The notes under the pieces are model-generated. The model was not told the origin of the DNA. It was given only the letters and a program-made list of their open reading frames with translations, and searched no databases. The translations under genes and the position numbers were made by a program. A stretch of DNA of 64,000 nucleotides from Blautia schinkii DSM 10518 (GTDB lineage: Bacteria > Bacillota > Clostridia > Lachnospirales > Lachnospiraceae), in assembly GCA_000702025.1 (NCBI GenBank), contig JNKJ01000003.1:62001-126000 (forward strand). Reading direction: 5' to 3'. Positions 22,929-31,429 of this stretch are shown in pieces (the first letter of the stretch is position 1; every line of letters starts with the position of its first letter).

Positions 22929-23702
22929 ATGAAACCATATAAAGTGACAATAGATACAGACAAATGTGTCGGCTGCGGCATTTGCTCTAAAGTATGCGTA
23001 GCGCATAACATAGCGATAAAAAATAAAAAAGCGGAAATCCTATCCGATAATTGTGTCATGTGCGGACAATGTACCGCGGCATGTCCCAAAAACGCCTTAT
23101 CCATCACTGGATATCACGACAAACCAGTTGAAAAAAGCGGGGAAATCCGTCTCAATCCTGATGATGTTTTAGACGTCATCCGTTTCCGCCGTTCCATTCG
23201 CCAATTCAAACAGACAAAGATACCAAAAGAAGTAATCGCACAGATTCTAGAAGCCGGCAGACTTACTCACACAGCAAAAAACATGCAGGATGTGTCCTTT
23301 GTCGTACTTGACAAAAGGAAAGACAAGCTTGAGCAAATGGCGGTAAACATCTTCAGACGGATAAAACCATTGGCAGATATATTCAGCCCTATGGCTAGAA
23401 GCAATAAAATCGACGACCACTTTTTCTTTTTCAACGCGCCCATCGCAGTGGTCATTCTGGCAAAAGACAAAACGAACGGACTTCTCGCCGCACAAAATAT
23501 GGAATTCGTGGCAGAAGCACATGGACTGGGTGTATTATACAGCGGATTTTTCACAATGGCTGCCAACGCCTCCCGTAAAATGAAAAAAGCAATGAATGTC
23601 CCAAAAGGAAAAAGCGTAGCAATGACCTTGGTACTCGGCTACCCGAATGTAAAATTCCTCCGTTCTGCCCCACGCAAAAAGTTAGATGTCAAATTTATGT
23701 AA
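22929..23702 (+). CDS. Nitroreductase with N-terminal 2[4Fe-4S] ferredoxin domain
   Basis: 257 aa. The first 60 residues are a bacterial ferredoxin with CVGCGICSKVC and CVMCGQCTAACP. The rest is an FMN-binding nitroreductase fold, beginning RFRRSIRQFKQTKIP near residue 79 and with a helical LAAQNMEFVAEAHGLGVLYSG block near 185. Ferredoxin-fused nitroreductases of anaerobes take electrons from reduced ferredoxin to reduce nitroaromatic, quinone or other electrophilic compounds. The ArsR gene follows 36 bp downstream. Confidence 0.92.
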   Translation: MKPYKVTIDTDKCVGCGICSKVCVAHNIAIKNKKAEILSDNCVMCGQCTAACPKNALSITGYHDKPVEKSGEIRLNPDDVLDVIRFRRSIRQFKQTKIPKEVIAQILEAGRLTHTAKNMQDVSFVVLDKRKDKLEQMAVNIFRRIKPLADIFSPMARSNKIDDHFFFFNAPIAVVILAKDKTNGLLAAQNMEFVAEAHGLGVLYSGFFTMAANASRKMKKAMNVPKGKSVAMTLVLGYPNVKFLRSAPRKKLDVKFM

Positions 23703-23738
23703 AAAACCAAATGTCAGATTTATATAGGAGTTAGCAAA

Positions 23739-24116
23739 ATGACAAATGAATGCGATGAAAGGCTGAAAAAAATCGTAAGCGGCTTCCAGGAATGCAGAAA
23801 TGCCTTTACTGCCATCGGCGATGAAACAAGACAGCTGATTTTGCTCATACTTTTAGAAAGCGCTTTATCCGGAATCCGCGTCGGCGAGATTGCAGAAAAA
23901 GCGCATTTAACAAGACCTTCCGTATCCCATCACCTGCAGATCCTAAAGGAAGCCGGGATTGTTGCCATGCGGAAAGAAGGAACCAAAAACTATTATTATC
24001 TCAGCGTAGATGAAACACACTGGAAAGAGATTGCTGATCTGATCAACCTGATTTATGAAAGTGTCCGGCATATCAGCTCCCCTATACTGATATCAGAGCC
24101 CTCTCTCCTCAAGTAA
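23739..24116 (+). CDS. ArsR-family transcriptional regulator
   Basis: 125 aa winged helix: FTAIGDETRQLILLILL (about 20-36) and HLTRPSVSHHLQILKEAGIV recognition region (about 62-81). It lacks the ELCVCDL metal-binding motif of classic ArsR. Likely represses its own operon through the GTTAAAG/CTTTAAC palindrome. Its 3' end overlaps the convergent acetyltransferase gene by 24 bp. Confidence 0.88.
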   Translation: MTNECDERLKKIVSGFQECRNAFTAIGDETRQLILLILLESALSGIRVGEIAEKAHLTRPSVSHHLQILKEAGIVAMRKEGTKNYYYLSVDETHWKEIADLINLIYESVRHISSPILISEPSLLK

Positions 24117-24902
24117 CTTTTCAAATTTCTTCTCTGACTGAATCTCATGAGTTATAAACTCACCATCATAGAACAGGCTGAATGTAGTGAAAGGAATCAA
24201 CGCATTTTGAGCCTGTTCTTTTGTCTGTACATAAATCGCCTGGAAGTTCACATTCCTCTTTTTTGCCACCTCTTCCATAAGCGGAACGTACTTCGCGGTA
24301 AAAGGACACTGGCTGGTATAATACACAGTAAAGCCCTTCTGCATGTCATTGTTGCCGTTCTCCTTTACACAGGTCTTAAAATGTGGTGTCCCCGCGTCTT
24401 CACCTGTTTTTTTATCCGCGTTTTGCTCCGTATCTTTATCTACCTTTTTATCAAACGGCAGGTACATCAGTTCAAAATAAGGATTTGCCGAGTCAACCGT
24501 CTCAAAGCCTTTATATTTCATATACTTAGGGTCGGAAAGATATCCCAGCTTCTTTTTCGAAGATAAGATCACAAGTCCTTTCTTGCCTTTTTCCTTACTG
24601 TCTCTGATGCATTCTTCCAGAAGAAGATTGGAATACCCCTGGCCTTTAAACTGACCTGATACCCACAGGCAGTTAATATACATATACCCGGGTGCTTCCA
24701 CCGGCGCCCATGCATATTCAGCAGGAATATACTCAATAAAACACTTCCCCCGCACATTACATTTCAGAAAAACCAGACCTTCGTCAAGCCGCTCCTTTAA
24801 CCATGTTTTCTTAGAAAGCACCTGGCAGTCCTTGTTGTTGGCAATCGCACAGCAAATGTGCTCCGTTTCAATATTTTCGTGAGTTAATTTTATAAGCTCC
24901 AT
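24093..24902 (-). CDS. YoaP-like GNAT N-acetyltransferase
   Basis: 269 aa. The N-terminal half is a GNAT domain with YINCLWVSGQFKGQGYSNLLLEE (acetyl-CoA loop near 77-90). The C-terminal part (about 175-269) is the YoaP-type extension seen in clostridial relatives, with a CXXT-like SQCPFTAKYVPLMEE stretch that resembles a thioredoxin fold. I start at the ATG at 24902 (MELIKL), since the longer frame has no ribosome site. Substrate unknown; relatives are annotated as acetyltransferases linked to metal or antibiotic stress. Confidence 0.82.
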   Translation of the reverse strand: MELIKLTHENIETEHICCAIANNKDCQVLSKKTWLKERLDEGLVFLKCNVRGKCFIEYIPAEYAWAPVEAPGYMYINCLWVSGQFKGQGYSNLLLEECIRDSKEKGKKGLVILSSKKKLGYLSDPKYMKYKGFETVDSANPYFELMYLPFDKKVDKDTEQNADKKTGEDAGTPHFKTCVKENGNNDMQKGFTVYYTSQCPFTAKYVPLMEEVAKKRNVNFQAIYVQTKEQAQNALIPFTTFSLFYDGEFITHEIQSEKKFEKLLEERGL

Positions 24903-24999
24903 AATATAATTCCCTAATCTCCTATGCAAATGGCAGATGCAAAAAGCGTAAAATCTAAAGCACTTATTACCTAACGCAACCGCCTATATGAATCAGCAA

Positions 25000-25070
25000 C
25001 CTGTATATTTATTCATAGCCACGTATTCTATTCATAACCATGTATTTATTCATTGCCGTGTATTTTTTTA
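25000..25070. repeat. Short degenerate tandem repeat
   Basis: Three to four imperfect ~19-bp units of the form GTATTTATTCATAACCAC in an otherwise gene-free gap. Confidence 0.5.
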
Positions 25071-25085
25071 GTAATAGCTGTATGA

Positions 25086-25577
25086 TCAGACAGCTTTGAC
25101 AACAATAGGAACATACATATTTTCTATAGAAATTCCCATAGGCCTCAGCCACCCCGGGGATACGATATGAAACATCGGATACTTCTCCTCTTTTCCCTCT
25201 CCATTCTCATATAAATCGAATTGAGAGCTTTGGTTTACCCAATTGATAATCTCCTCCCTGGTAGCCAGCCAGTCTTTCGCTTCATCCAAATCCGCGTCCA
25301 AGCAGGATGCAGAAGCATAAAGTCCCGATGGCAAGTCCACAATCTCAAAGTCCGTGATTTCCGACAAATCTGCATTGGCAGGCAAGGCATAGAACCACTC
25401 CCGGGCATTCAGCCTTTCGTTAAACCACATGAAATCTCTGGGAAACAATTCACCCTCCAAAGAAGCATGAAACTGACTAAACCATTCCACAAACCTCCCG
25501 AATTTCTCCGGTGAAGTCAGCGGCCCTGAATAAACCGCTTTCATTTTTGGTATCTCGATGATTCTAATAGACTGCAT
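25086..25577 (-). CDS. GyrI-like/effector-binding domain protein
   Basis: 163 aa with the fold of GyrI-like small-molecule binding proteins (SOUL-like; also the C-terminal domain of some AraC/MerR regulators): start RIIEIPKMKAVYSGPL, middle DLPSGLYASASC, and end MFHIVSPGWLRPM. There is no DNA-binding domain, so it may bind or modify a hydrophobic compound. Third gene of an operon with a TetR regulator and a methyltransferase (49 bp after the latter). Confidence 0.75.
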   Translation of the reverse strand: MQSIRIIEIPKMKAVYSGPLTSPEKFGRFVEWFSQFHASLEGELFPRDFMWFNERLNAREWFYALPANADLSEITDFEIVDLPSGLYASASCLDADLDEAKDWLATREEIINWVNQSSQFDLYENGEGKEEKYPMFHIVSPGWLRPMGISIENMYVPIVVKAV

Positions 25578-25625
25578 TTCGTTTTTCCTCCTTCTAAGTC
25601 CTCTTCTATTTCGCAGGTTACGCTG

Positions 25626-26441
25626 TTACCCTTTTTGTTGCTTTTCCTGTTGTTTTTCCGCCACTAAAAGATAAGAAAGCGGAAAGCCTTTTTTGTCATA
25701 TGCATCAGTCAATCCAATATCATAATCATATTCCTGCATTCTTACAACACGCATTCCTGCAGCGCTTACCGCATTGATAATATCTGAAATTGTGTGTGAA
25801 AAGCTGGTGAATGTTTTTGACGGATACTGCTCTGACATATAACCCATGCCATCATTTTCTATCCAGGGTTCGGAGCGAAAATAAGAGTATACTATTTTGT
25901 TCAGCGATTTCTCATCAAAATCCGGCTCCCCCGGCATTGGAAGCATGTTCATAACCGGGTGAAAATCATGAATAAACAATAGTCCTCCCGTTTTCAAACA
26001 GTCTGATACTTTCTGAAAAAGCGGTTTCAAATCGTCAAACCAGGTAATTGCCCCTATGGTAAACATGACAAAATCAAATTCATGATGATAAGCTTCCGGT
26101 ATCTCGAGTATATTACATGCCTCAAATATGCAGTTATCAATCCCTGCCTTTTGGGCCGTATCCCTGGCCTGCTCTATGATGTTTTCCGCAATATCAAAAC
26201 CTACGCCGTTCCTTGCGCCCAACTGCATAAGGGAAAGTAATTCACGCCCGTTATTGCAGCAGAATTGCGCGATAGTCTTGTCTGTAAAATCAATCGTCTC
26301 GAATTCCTTTATAACGTCAGAATGGAAAAAGGGAAGCCTTTCCTTTAATAATCTCTCATAATTTCTCTCTCCCCAATCCGAATGTCGGTGTTCAAAAGCC
26401 TCTTCCCAGGCTTCCTTATTTCCTTGAATGTAATCCTTCAT
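25626..26441 (-). CDS. SAM-dependent class I methyltransferase
   Basis: 271 aa. Motif I is AQFCCNNGRELLSLMQLGA (near 64-82) with GVGFDIAENIIEQA following; FVMFTIGAITWF (near 130) is the post-II strand. The start is the ATG behind CTGGAGGAATT rather than an upstream frame. It belongs to the TetR operon. The substrate is unknown; class I enzymes of this shape methylate small molecules, which would fit a detoxification role. Confidence 0.85.
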   Translation of the reverse strand: MKDYIQGNKEAWEEAFEHRHSDWGERNYERLLKERLPFFHSDVIKEFETIDFTDKTIAQFCCNNGRELLSLMQLGARNGVGFDIAENIIEQARDTAQKAGIDNCIFEACNILEIPEAYHHEFDFVMFTIGAITWFDDLKPLFQKVSDCLKTGGLLFIHDFHPVMNMLPMPGEPDFDEKSLNKIVYSYFRSEPWIENDGMGYMSEQYPSKTFTSFSHTISDIINAVSAAGMRVVRMQEYDYDIGLTDAYDKKGFPLSYLLVAEKQQEKQQKG

Positions 26442-26467
26442 AATTCCTCCAGTGAAAGTATTAACCG

Positions 26468-27079
26468 TCAATCATCTATCTCCGGTGCGCTTGCTGCGGA
26501 CGGCATGTCAGGCCGCTCCTCCAGCTCCTTCATCCCGGCAATGAGCACTTTCAGGGAAAGGTTGAAGCTTTCCTCTACAGACGCCGGGTGCCCGAACGCA
26601 TTATTATTCACTAACAGCGAAAACCCCTCTAAAAATGCGCGGAATGTACGCATTAAATGGCTGCATTTCTCCTCCGAAATGTTTAGAGACGCTGTAATCC
26701 TGGAACAGATAAAGAAAACATCCTCAGTGACCCTTCTCGCCTCTTCATCTTCATATTTGTTATACCAAAGCATGGCACTGAACACACCCGGGTTTTCTGT
26801 GGCGTAACTGTAAAACGCCCTGCAGATGGCTTCCCAAGCCTCATATCCGCTCACACCCACGGCCGCAGCCATCATCTGCTCCTCCATATGCCGCCATCCA
26901 TAAAGCATCAATGCATTGTGCAAATCATCCAGCCCTCTGATGTGGTTATAGAGGGACGGCGGCTGCACATGGAGACTGTCCGCCAAAACCTTCATAGTGA
27001 TAGCCTCAAGCCCTGTTTCATTCGCCAACTGGGCCGCTTTTTCTATCACGGTATTCTTATCAAGACCTGCTCTTGCCAC
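26468..27079 (-). CDS. TetR-family transcriptional regulator
   Basis: 203 aa from a GTG start. The start has TGGAGGTG 4 bp ahead and gives the normal N-terminus (V/M)ARAGLDKNTVIEKA; a longer ATG frame would include the ribosome site. The DNA-binding helices are AAQLANETGLEAITMKVLADSLHVQPPSLYNHI (about 10-42). The C-terminal part resembles the WHG/TetR_C_13 ligand domain. Likely autoregulator of the three-gene operon through the palindrome at 27115-27131. Confidence 0.88.
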   Translation of the reverse strand: MARAGLDKNTVIEKAAQLANETGLEAITMKVLADSLHVQPPSLYNHIRGLDDLHNALMLYGWRHMEEQMMAAAVGVSGYEAWEAICRAFYSYATENPGVFSAMLWYNKYEDEEARRVTEDVFFICSRITASLNISEEKCSHLMRTFRAFLEGFSLLVNNNAFGHPASVEESFNLSLKVLIAGMKELEERPDMPSAASAPEIDD

Positions 27080-27109
27080 TTTGCACCTCCAAAAGCTTTT
27101 ATAATTCAT

Positions 27110-27138
27110 ATACTAACTAATATCATTAGTTTTGTCAA
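27110..27138 (-). promoter_or_regulatory. Promoter of the tetR operon
   Basis: Minus strand TTGACA, 17 bp, TAGTAT. Confidence 0.7.
27115..27131. promoter_or_regulatory. Putative TetR operator
   Basis: AACTAAT and ATTAGTT, perfect 7-bp arms 3 bp apart, filling the spacer between the -35 and -10 boxes. Confidence 0.65.
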
Positions 27139-27316
27139 GAAATAACTTTATCCTTATATTAGAAATAATTTTACTCCTATATTAGACTACTCCTACCCCT
27201 TTTCCCACCTGGCACACTTATTACCTGCACACTTATCGAAATCCTTCTATACTTGTCTGATTGAATATAGTATAATAGTGACAGCACCAAAATCTGCTTT
27301 GAATGGAGGAAAATAA

Positions 27317-27547
27317 ATGAATAGAAGGGTTACGGGAGCAATATTCTGCTTGACTGCAGGTATATTATTTTCAGCAAGGTATATTACTGCAGCAATATTT
27401 ATGTCTAACATCTCCTCATGGGATAGTGAACTTTTTAAGGCAGGGCTTGAATATCAAGGATACGCTTTGCTTGTTCTTAGCATCATTAGTTTAATCGTAG
27501 GCATTACTTATCTTATATGGAGCGAAATAGAGGACAAAAAGCATTGA
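27317..27547 (+). CDS. Small membrane protein of unknown function
   Basis: 76 aa with two predicted membrane helices (about 5-30 and 48-68) and a charged C-terminus SEIEDKKH. A GGAGGAAAATAA site precedes the ATG. I recognise no family. It stands alone between divergent and convergent regulators. Confidence 0.7.
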   Translation: MNRRVTGAIFCLTAGILFSARYITAAIFMSNISSWDSELFKAGLEYQGYALLVLSIISLIVGITYLIWSEIEDKKH

Positions 27548-27623
27548 CACTTTCCGGTTTAACTTAGTACACATCCAATTATCGCCCATAACCATAGAGT
27601 ATGATGATTGTACCTCTACAGAC

Positions 27624-27665
27624 GAAAAAAGAAAATGACCTGCAGGCCCCAACACCCGCAGGTCA
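27624..27665 (-). terminator. Terminator of the AraC gene
   Basis: TGACCTGC (27658-27665, minus reading) pairs with GCAGGTCA (27636-27643), followed on the minus strand by TTTTCTTTTTTC. Confidence 0.75.
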
Positions 27666-27724
27666 ATCACAACATTCCTAATCTTCTGAACCGCTACGTT
27701 CACTCAACACTTTCTTTCATACCC

Positions 27725-28723
27725 TTATGCTTTCACTTTCCCATCACTATATCCGCATTTCCGCACCGGTCTGATATACTTAAAATACTTCTTCGGGTCA
27801 TAATAAAAATACATAACTCTTCCCGGCGTAGTCGTATCAAGAGCACATCCATTCGCCCCATAGTCAAAATCCTTCATTGCCTTTTCGATTTTCTCCTCCA
27901 CACTGCGGTTTTCCTGCTCATAATCAAAGGGGCCATGCTCAAACACCACATACTCCGCCTCTGGGATATCAGCCACAAACATCTGCTCCGGCACCTCCCC
28001 GTCATAATCAAAAGGAAGCCTGACTCCCCAGCACTCCGTGCGCAGAAAGCCCCAATCACAAAGCCTGCCGTCCGGGTCGTTCATATAAGCCATCACCTGT
28101 CCGCTGCCGCAGTTGACCTCATTTCCGCCCTCATCGTCCAGTTTTCCCTTAATGCTGTCCAACAGACCGCAGATTGTTTCAAAATCCTGCCCCGGTACCC
28201 CATTCTGTTTTTCCCAGAAATCCCAATATCCATTACTCTCATGATTCTTAATATGCAAAAACTTGTGCGCAGGAATCGTTACAAAATAAATCTTTACATG
28301 ATCCGATGATTTTATCATGCCAATCTCTCCTAATCCTAAAAAGTAACGGTCGAATGGGCTTATTTTTGTACGAAGCACCACAGGCTTAGGATTTTTACGG
28401 TATTCACTTGGCGTAGCCCCGTAGGTTGTCTTAAATGCCCTGGTAAACGCTTCATGGGAAGAAAATCCATAATCAACGGCAATCTCCAGCAAACTTTTCT
28501 CACTGTCCCGCACTTCCTTCAGCGCAAAGGCCAACACCCTGTTCCGCAGATAATCCCGAAACTGCATACCTGTGATTTCCTTAAATTTCCTTGTGGTATA
28601 AAATTCAGAATACCCCAGCTTACCAGCCAGAAAACGCAGAGTCAAAGCCTCACTGTCGTGATTCTGGATACACCTGTCAATTTCATCCACAATTATTTGA
28701 ATTTGCCGCTGCCACTCATACAT
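27725..28723 (-). CDS. AraC-family regulator with GyrI-like effector domain
   Basis: 332 aa. The AraC DNA-binding domain is N-terminal (about 8-110: LTLRFLAGKLGYSEFYTTRKFKEITG, then AVDYGFSSHEAFTRAFKTTYGATPSEYRK). The rest (about 130-325) is a GyrI-like small-molecule binding domain, with VKIYFVTIPAHKFLHI and MFVADIPEAEYVVFEHGPF. MarA/Rob-like regulators of this layout respond to hydrophobic compounds. No obvious target gene is adjacent. Confidence 0.88.
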   Translation of the reverse strand: MYEWQRQIQIIVDEIDRCIQNHDSEALTLRFLAGKLGYSEFYTTRKFKEITGMQFRDYLRNRVLAFALKEVRDSEKSLLEIAVDYGFSSHEAFTRAFKTTYGATPSEYRKNPKPVVLRTKISPFDRYFLGLGEIGMIKSSDHVKIYFVTIPAHKFLHIKNHESNGYWDFWEKQNGVPGQDFETICGLLDSIKGKLDDEGGNEVNCGSGQVMAYMNDPDGRLCDWGFLRTECWGVRLPFDYDGEVPEQMFVADIPEAEYVVFEHGPFDYEQENRSVEEKIEKAMKDFDYGANGCALDTTTPGRVMYFYYDPKKYFKYIRPVRKCGYSDGKVKA

Positions 28724-28963
28724 GAAATATTCACCTCATCTCAACCGTTCGTATTCATTATAGACAAACCGACTGGGGACCGCTTGATTTCACTTGCGCT
28801 TTTCATATCTCCTGCTCTCATTCCCCATTGCAGTTATAATAAACAAATTCTTTTTATGCAGCAGCCTCAGCAGTTGGTGCAATAGTCAGTGGAATTACTT
28901 TTCTCAAATCTAAGGCTCCCATTGAATCACAAGTATAGCATAACTTCCTGACCATTAAAAGCC

Positions 28964-31411
28964 TTAAGCTTCTTTGACTACAATGACAATTTCTGTGCTC
29001 CCACATCCTTCCGCGGAGAATCTGACCTTCATATTACCAGTGTCAAACCCGGCTCTTATCGCTGCCTGTACCCGCCCCTCAAATGCCGGAATGCTTTTAT
29101 TCTGATAACTTCCCTGGAAATATGGATCTGCATTCCCATAGCCCTGAATACTTCCGGGCCCATCTATTTCAACGGCTATATTTCTTCTCTCCTGCATATT
29201 TACGATACCATTTTCATCCCGTAATTCCACAGTAACAAATGCAAGATCTGCACCGTTTGCCCGAAGCTCCTTTCTGTCAGTTTCCGCGCAAAGTATCAGC
29301 CTTTCTTTTGCTGTGTGAAGCTCCTCCGTGTATATTCCATCTTTATAATATGCCTTAACCTCCAATGTTCCCGGCTCGTATACAGCTTCATATTTTGCAG
29401 TAAACCGGTGCTGCTCTCCGGCAGGCTTTCTACCAAGAGATTTGCCGTTAATAAATAGTTCCACCTCATCAGATCCGGAATAAACATCCACAACTATGTT
29501 CTTTCCCTCAAAGCCGCTCCAGGTCCAGCTTGGAATGCTATCCTCAAATGCCCACTTGCTCTTTTGCTGCTTCATTCCGTAATGCGCCGGATTTTCCACT
29601 GCTATATACGGTGTTTTACGTAAGCCGTAAACAATCTCTCTGAAATAACTTACAGGGCGGCGTTTACCTGTTATGTCAATATCACCGGACCAGGAGGTTC
29701 TGCCAAGCCTTTCTTCCTTCTCCTCTGAAAAGGAAATCACGCCAAGTCCTGCTTCTCCCAGATAATCATAGCCTGTCCATGTCATGTCTCCGATTACATG
29801 TGGGTTACGCTTCACAATATCCCACAATTCCGGTATATCACACGGAAAAGTTTCCGACCCCAGAACTACCCTGTTGGGTTTTCTCTCGTGATCCATTTCA
29901 TGACGAAGAGTAAGATAATTATAACCGGCAATATCTAAGCATCCCATAAACGCGTCAATTTTTTCTGTCATAATTGGATGAATTTCCATACCGCTGATCA
30001 TCCTGTCATCCATAATGTCAGAAACTTCACCCATAATATCATTGAGTCCCTTACTTTCAGAGGCCGCTTTTTGTCTCAAATCCGTACAAATGGTCTGCTC
30101 GTAATCTATTGCAGCCAACAAACCATTGAAAGCATTCGTTACATATCTGGTGCTGTCCAGACTCCGTATTTTTTCGGCAATCTTACGATTAATTTCCACA
30201 CCCTTCGGTGTTCCCACTTCCTGAATTTCATTGCCTGTACTGTACATGATAACAGAAGGATGGTTGAAATCTTTTTCCACCATTCTTGTCACATCCTTCT
30301 CCCAATCTGTATCAAAATATGCGGCGTAATCATTTATATTCTTCGGCCACGTCCACATGTCGGAAAGCTCATCCATGACAAGCATTCCATATTTATCACA
30401 TGTATCAAGAAGCGCTTTTCCTGCCGGATGATGCGAACTACGGATACAATTAAATCCAGCCTCCTTCAACAGACGGCATCTTCTTTCCTCTGCCATCTTG
30501 AGAGTACAGGCACCAATAATCCCATTGTCATGATGTATGCAGGCTCCCCGCAGTTTTACTTGTTTTCCATTTATGCGAAGCCCATGAATACTGTCAAGCT
30601 GAAGCTTCCTGATACCAAATTTCAGTTCTGTCTGCTCTGCCTGTTCACCGTCTTTTTCCAGTGTAAGACGGCAGGTATATAGATACGGATTGTCACAATC
30701 CCAGAGCTGCGGATTTAAAACAGGAATTTTCTGGTAGAGTCTCTGCTCTGTTCTCCCGAAGATAAATGAAGTGCTGGTTTCTTCTGATACTACTCTTCCT
30801 TCCATATCAATAATTTCTGTTTTCACCTGCAGCTTATGGTTTTCTCTGTCCTCATTTTTTATACAGGGCTGTACCTGAACCATGGAAAAATCCTTTTCCA
30901 CGTCCGGGGTAGTGATTCTTATTCCGTCAATGGTAAAGTGAACCTGCTCTCCGATATAAAGCTGTACATTCCGGTACAATCCGCTGCCCGTATACCATCT
31001 GCTGTTGAGCACTTCATTATTAACAAGCACCTCCACCCGATTGACCTTGCCATATAAAAGGCTATGGTCAAGCTCCACGTAAAAATTGGAATATCCGTAA
31101 TGACGTCCGCCCACATAATCATTATTCAGATATACCCGGCTGTTCATATAAGCGCCTTCAAACTCCAGTGTAACGGTCTTATTTTTCCACTCCAAGGGCA
31201 CTGTAAATTCCTTCGTATACCGATAATACCCTCCTGGAAAATGAGCAGTCTGCGTATTATTGATACAGTCTGCATGAACCTCTTCCTCAATCATGGCATC
31301 GTGGGGCAGAGTGATGTCCTTTCCCTCCGGAAAACCATTAATCTGCTGTCCGAGGATTTTTCCGTCAATTTTACTAACCTTCCATCCCTGGTTAAAGTTT
31401 ATTTTCTTCAT
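28964..31411 (-). CDS. GH2 glycosidase (beta-galactosidase/glucuronidase type)
   Basis: 815 aa without signal peptide, so cytoplasmic. A jelly-roll N-terminus (FNQGWKVSKIDG..), an Ig-like domain, then the TIM barrel with ACIHHDNG and CIRSSHHPAGKALLDTCDKYGMLVMDEL, the acid/base Glu in YSTGNEIQE (near 393) and a nucleophile Glu in VLGSETFPCD (near 525). C-terminal DUF4982-like and Ig-like domains (about 625-815) are typical of Lachnospiraceae and Bacteroides GH2 enzymes. Last gene of the glycan operon, 18 bp after the GH3 gene. Exact sugar specificity cannot be read. Confidence 0.9.
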   Translation of the reverse strand: MKKINFNQGWKVSKIDGKILGQQINGFPEGKDITLPHDAMIEEEVHADCINNTQTAHFPGGYYRYTKEFTVPLEWKNKTVTLEFEGAYMNSRVYLNNDYVGGRHYGYSNFYVELDHSLLYGKVNRVEVLVNNEVLNSRWYTGSGLYRNVQLYIGEQVHFTIDGIRITTPDVEKDFSMVQVQPCIKNEDRENHKLQVKTEIIDMEGRVVSEETSTSFIFGRTEQRLYQKIPVLNPQLWDCDNPYLYTCRLTLEKDGEQAEQTELKFGIRKLQLDSIHGLRINGKQVKLRGACIHHDNGIIGACTLKMAEERRCRLLKEAGFNCIRSSHHPAGKALLDTCDKYGMLVMDELSDMWTWPKNINDYAAYFDTDWEKDVTRMVEKDFNHPSVIMYSTGNEIQEVGTPKGVEINRKIAEKIRSLDSTRYVTNAFNGLLAAIDYEQTICTDLRQKAASESKGLNDIMGEVSDIMDDRMISGMEIHPIMTEKIDAFMGCLDIAGYNYLTLRHEMDHERKPNRVVLGSETFPCDIPELWDIVKRNPHVIGDMTWTGYDYLGEAGLGVISFSEEKEERLGRTSWSGDIDITGKRRPVSYFREIVYGLRKTPYIAVENPAHYGMKQQKSKWAFEDSIPSWTWSGFEGKNIVVDVYSGSDEVELFINGKSLGRKPAGEQHRFTAKYEAVYEPGTLEVKAYYKDGIYTEELHTAKERLILCAETDRKELRANGADLAFVTVELRDENGIVNMQERRNIAVEIDGPGSIQGYGNADPYFQGSYQNKSIPAFEGRVQAAIRAGFDTGNMKVRFSAEGCGSTEIVIVVKEA

Positions 31412-31429
31412 AGATTTCTCTCCAAATTC